Assembly (NCBI GenBank): GCA_964354365.1
Contig: CAYGZM010000195.1
Location: 1-6,138 of the forward strand
DNA from: CAYGZM01 sp964354365
GTDB lineage: Bacteria > Planctomycetota > Phycisphaerae > Sedimentisphaerales > Anaerobacaceae
Direction: 5' to 3'
DNA: 6,138 nucleotides
Shown one piece after another: positions 5,015-6,138 of this stretch. Position 1 is the first letter of the stretch. Each line of letters begins with the position of its first letter. A program made the translations under genes and the position numbers. The notes beneath the pieces were generated by a model. It was not told the DNA's origin, did not search any database, and saw only the letters and a program-made list of their open reading frames with translations.

Positions 5015-6031
5015 ATGAGCGCGCACAAACAGCAGGAACCGAACCGCAGAAGGGTGCTGCTTGTATTCAACTGCCACGAGGCGTGGGTTTATCAGCTTGC
5101 GGCGCTCGGATATGAGCTCGACATAGTCGTTGGCCTCAAGGGCCAATACAAGAGCACGTGGGATGAGCAGATGCGACCCCTGCCTGCAAACTCCCGGCCA
5201 ATCAGCTTATCGGACGCACTTAGGTCAAAAACCGATTACTATTGCATCGTAGTACATAACATAAGCGATCTGCTTGACGTCAAGCTGCGGTCTGAGGCGC
5301 GACTGATGGTTATTCACTCCACCCTTGAAGGTCGGGCATTGGAAGAGGAATCCAACGTTCAACCGCAAGAGATGAAAGAGATGCTGCACAAATACCTTGA
5401 ATTGGTCGGCGGCCACGCGGTCGCCGTCTCGATGCTAAAGGGCAGTTCGTGGGGTTTTACGGATGATATCGTGCCATTCTGCGCTGATCCGGGCGATTAC
5501 CTGCCATATTCAGGGCAAGACACCTGCGGTCTTCGGATCTGCAATTTCCTCCAGAGCCGAAAAGGGATTCTTTTATGGGACTTTCACAAGCGGGCATTTG
5601 AGGGCCTGCCCATACGAATTGTCGGCCACAATCCGGGTATGCCGGGCGTCTCGGCGGCACAGAACTGGCATCACCTGAAAGAGATGCTGCAATCTCACCG
5701 GTTCTACATCCACACCGCCGACCCACGGCTCGAAGACGGGTACAATATGGCAACCGTGGAGGCAATGGCCGCGGGAATGCCCATTCTGGGGAATAAACAC
5801 CCCGGCTCGCCCGTCGAACACGGGGTGAGCGGCTTTCTGAGCGATGATGCGGATGAGCTGCGGGGATTCGCCCAAATGTTGCTTGAGGACCGAGACATGG
5901 CGATCAGGATGGGCCGGCAGGCCCGCAAAGCGGCCATAGAGCGATTCTCGCCCGTTGGTTTCAAGAAGTCATTTCTTCAGTCCATAGAAACCGCGCGTCG
6001 CAAACGGCAGAATAGGATTCTCGCCGTATGA
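5015..6031 (+). CDS. GT-B fold glycosyltransferase, GT4-like C-terminal domain
   Basis: This 338-residue protein ends in a GT1/GT4-type nucleotide-sugar-binding domain: LRICNFLQSRKGILLWDFHKRAF (173-195), LPIRIVGHNPGMPG (198-211), LEDGYNMATVEAMAAGMPILGNKHPG (239-264) and HGVSGFLSDDADELRGFAQMLLEDR (269-293). The E-x7-E motif of GT4 appears as Asp241-x7-Glu249, with Glu240 one residue earlier. The N-terminal half (RRVLLVFNCHEAWVYQLAALGYELDIVVG, 12-40) is compatible with the acceptor domain but I do not recognise a subfamily. The ATG is the only possible start: no ATG, GTG or TTG lies between it and the in-frame TGA at 4955-4957. There is no Shine-Dalgarno sequence, and a -10-like box sits 8 bases upstream. 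It diverges from the flagellin genes across the intergenic repeats. A role in extending the flagellin glycan or another surface glycan is inferred from position only. Confidence 0.85.
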   Translation: MSAHKQQEPNRRRVLLVFNCHEAWVYQLAALGYELDIVVGLKGQYKSTWDEQMRPLPANSRPISLSDALRSKTDYYCIVVHNISDLLDVKLRSEARLMVIHSTLEGRALEEESNVQPQEMKEMLHKYLELVGGHAVAVSMLKGSSWGFTDDIVPFCADPGDYLPYSGQDTCGLRICNFLQSRKGILLWDFHKRAFEGLPIRIVGHNPGMPGVSAAQNWHHLKEMLQSHRFYIHTADPRLEDGYNMATVEAMAAGMPILGNKHPGSPVEHGVSGFLSDDADELRGFAQMLLEDRDMAIRMGRQARKAAIERFSPVGFKKSFLQSIETARRKRQNRILAV

Positions 6032-6138
6032 GCTGTTCCCGGTAATTGCGCCCACACGGCTCGGTCACGACGGACGTGGCTTCTTAGCCCGCATATTTCA
6101 CCGAAATCTTATATATTTCGATAGACAAATGGCCTAAC
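6032..6138 (+). other. Short gene-free tail with weak stem-loops
   Basis: After the glycosyltransferase stop, GGTCACG (6063-6069) and CGTGGCT (6075-6081) form a 7-bp stem with two wobbles around ACGGA, followed by TCTTAG. This is a weak terminator at best. An A/T-rich stretch follows with CGAAAT (6102-6107)/ATTTCG (6115-6120). The ATG at 6129 is followed by GCC and then TAA, so no gene starts in view. Confidence 0.3.

Noticed and set aside
1..6138. CRISPR array, tRNA, rRNA or insertion sequence
   Set aside because: No regularly spaced direct repeats, no tRNA-like cloverleaf, no rRNA segments and no transposase coding were found on reading both strands.

Overview
The window looks like chromosomal DNA of a flagellated, moderately GC-rich bacterium. 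A FlmG/SPINDLY-type TPR-GT41 glycosyltransferase, a short flagellin whose ends match deltaproteobacterial and planctomycetal flagellins, and a GTCATTGCGAGG-type palindromic repeat suggest an uncultured Planctomycetota or Desulfobacterota-like lineage. This placement rests on family resemblance only and is weak.

Layout. Bases 1-4322 are read from the minus strand. In transcription order they hold flagellin (3504-4322), the flagellin export chaperone FliS (2969-3328), a rho-independent terminator (2865-2907), a gene-free stretch with a large palindrome (2717-2813), a TPR-GT41 O-glycosyltransferase (713-2509), and 4 bases later the N-terminal three quarters of a WbpB/WlbA-type UDP-sugar dehydrogenase (708 to beyond base 1). 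Bases 4323-5014 have no convincing gene. They hold the flagellin promoter region, a nested palindrome, a possible microORF or gene remnant, and an 89-bp inverted-repeat element. The plus strand then carries a GT-B fold glycosyltransferase (5015-6031), followed by 107 bases without a gene.

How the genes fit together. The simplest reading is a flagellin glycosylation locus. WbpB would act on the path to a diacetamido-uronic acid nucleotide sugar. The TPR-GT41 enzyme, like FlmG of Caulobacter, would recognise flagellin and glycosylate Ser/Thr. FliS would chaperone flagellin for export. The plus-strand GT could extend the glycan. The enzyme families are seen in the sequence; the division of labour is inferred.

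The most unusual signals are non-coding. The fliS leader can fold as an H-type pseudoknot with an alternative helix that captures the Shine-Dalgarno sequence. There are two unrelated nested palindromes of about 95 bases, and the plus-strand glycosyltransferase may be read from a leaderless mRNA.
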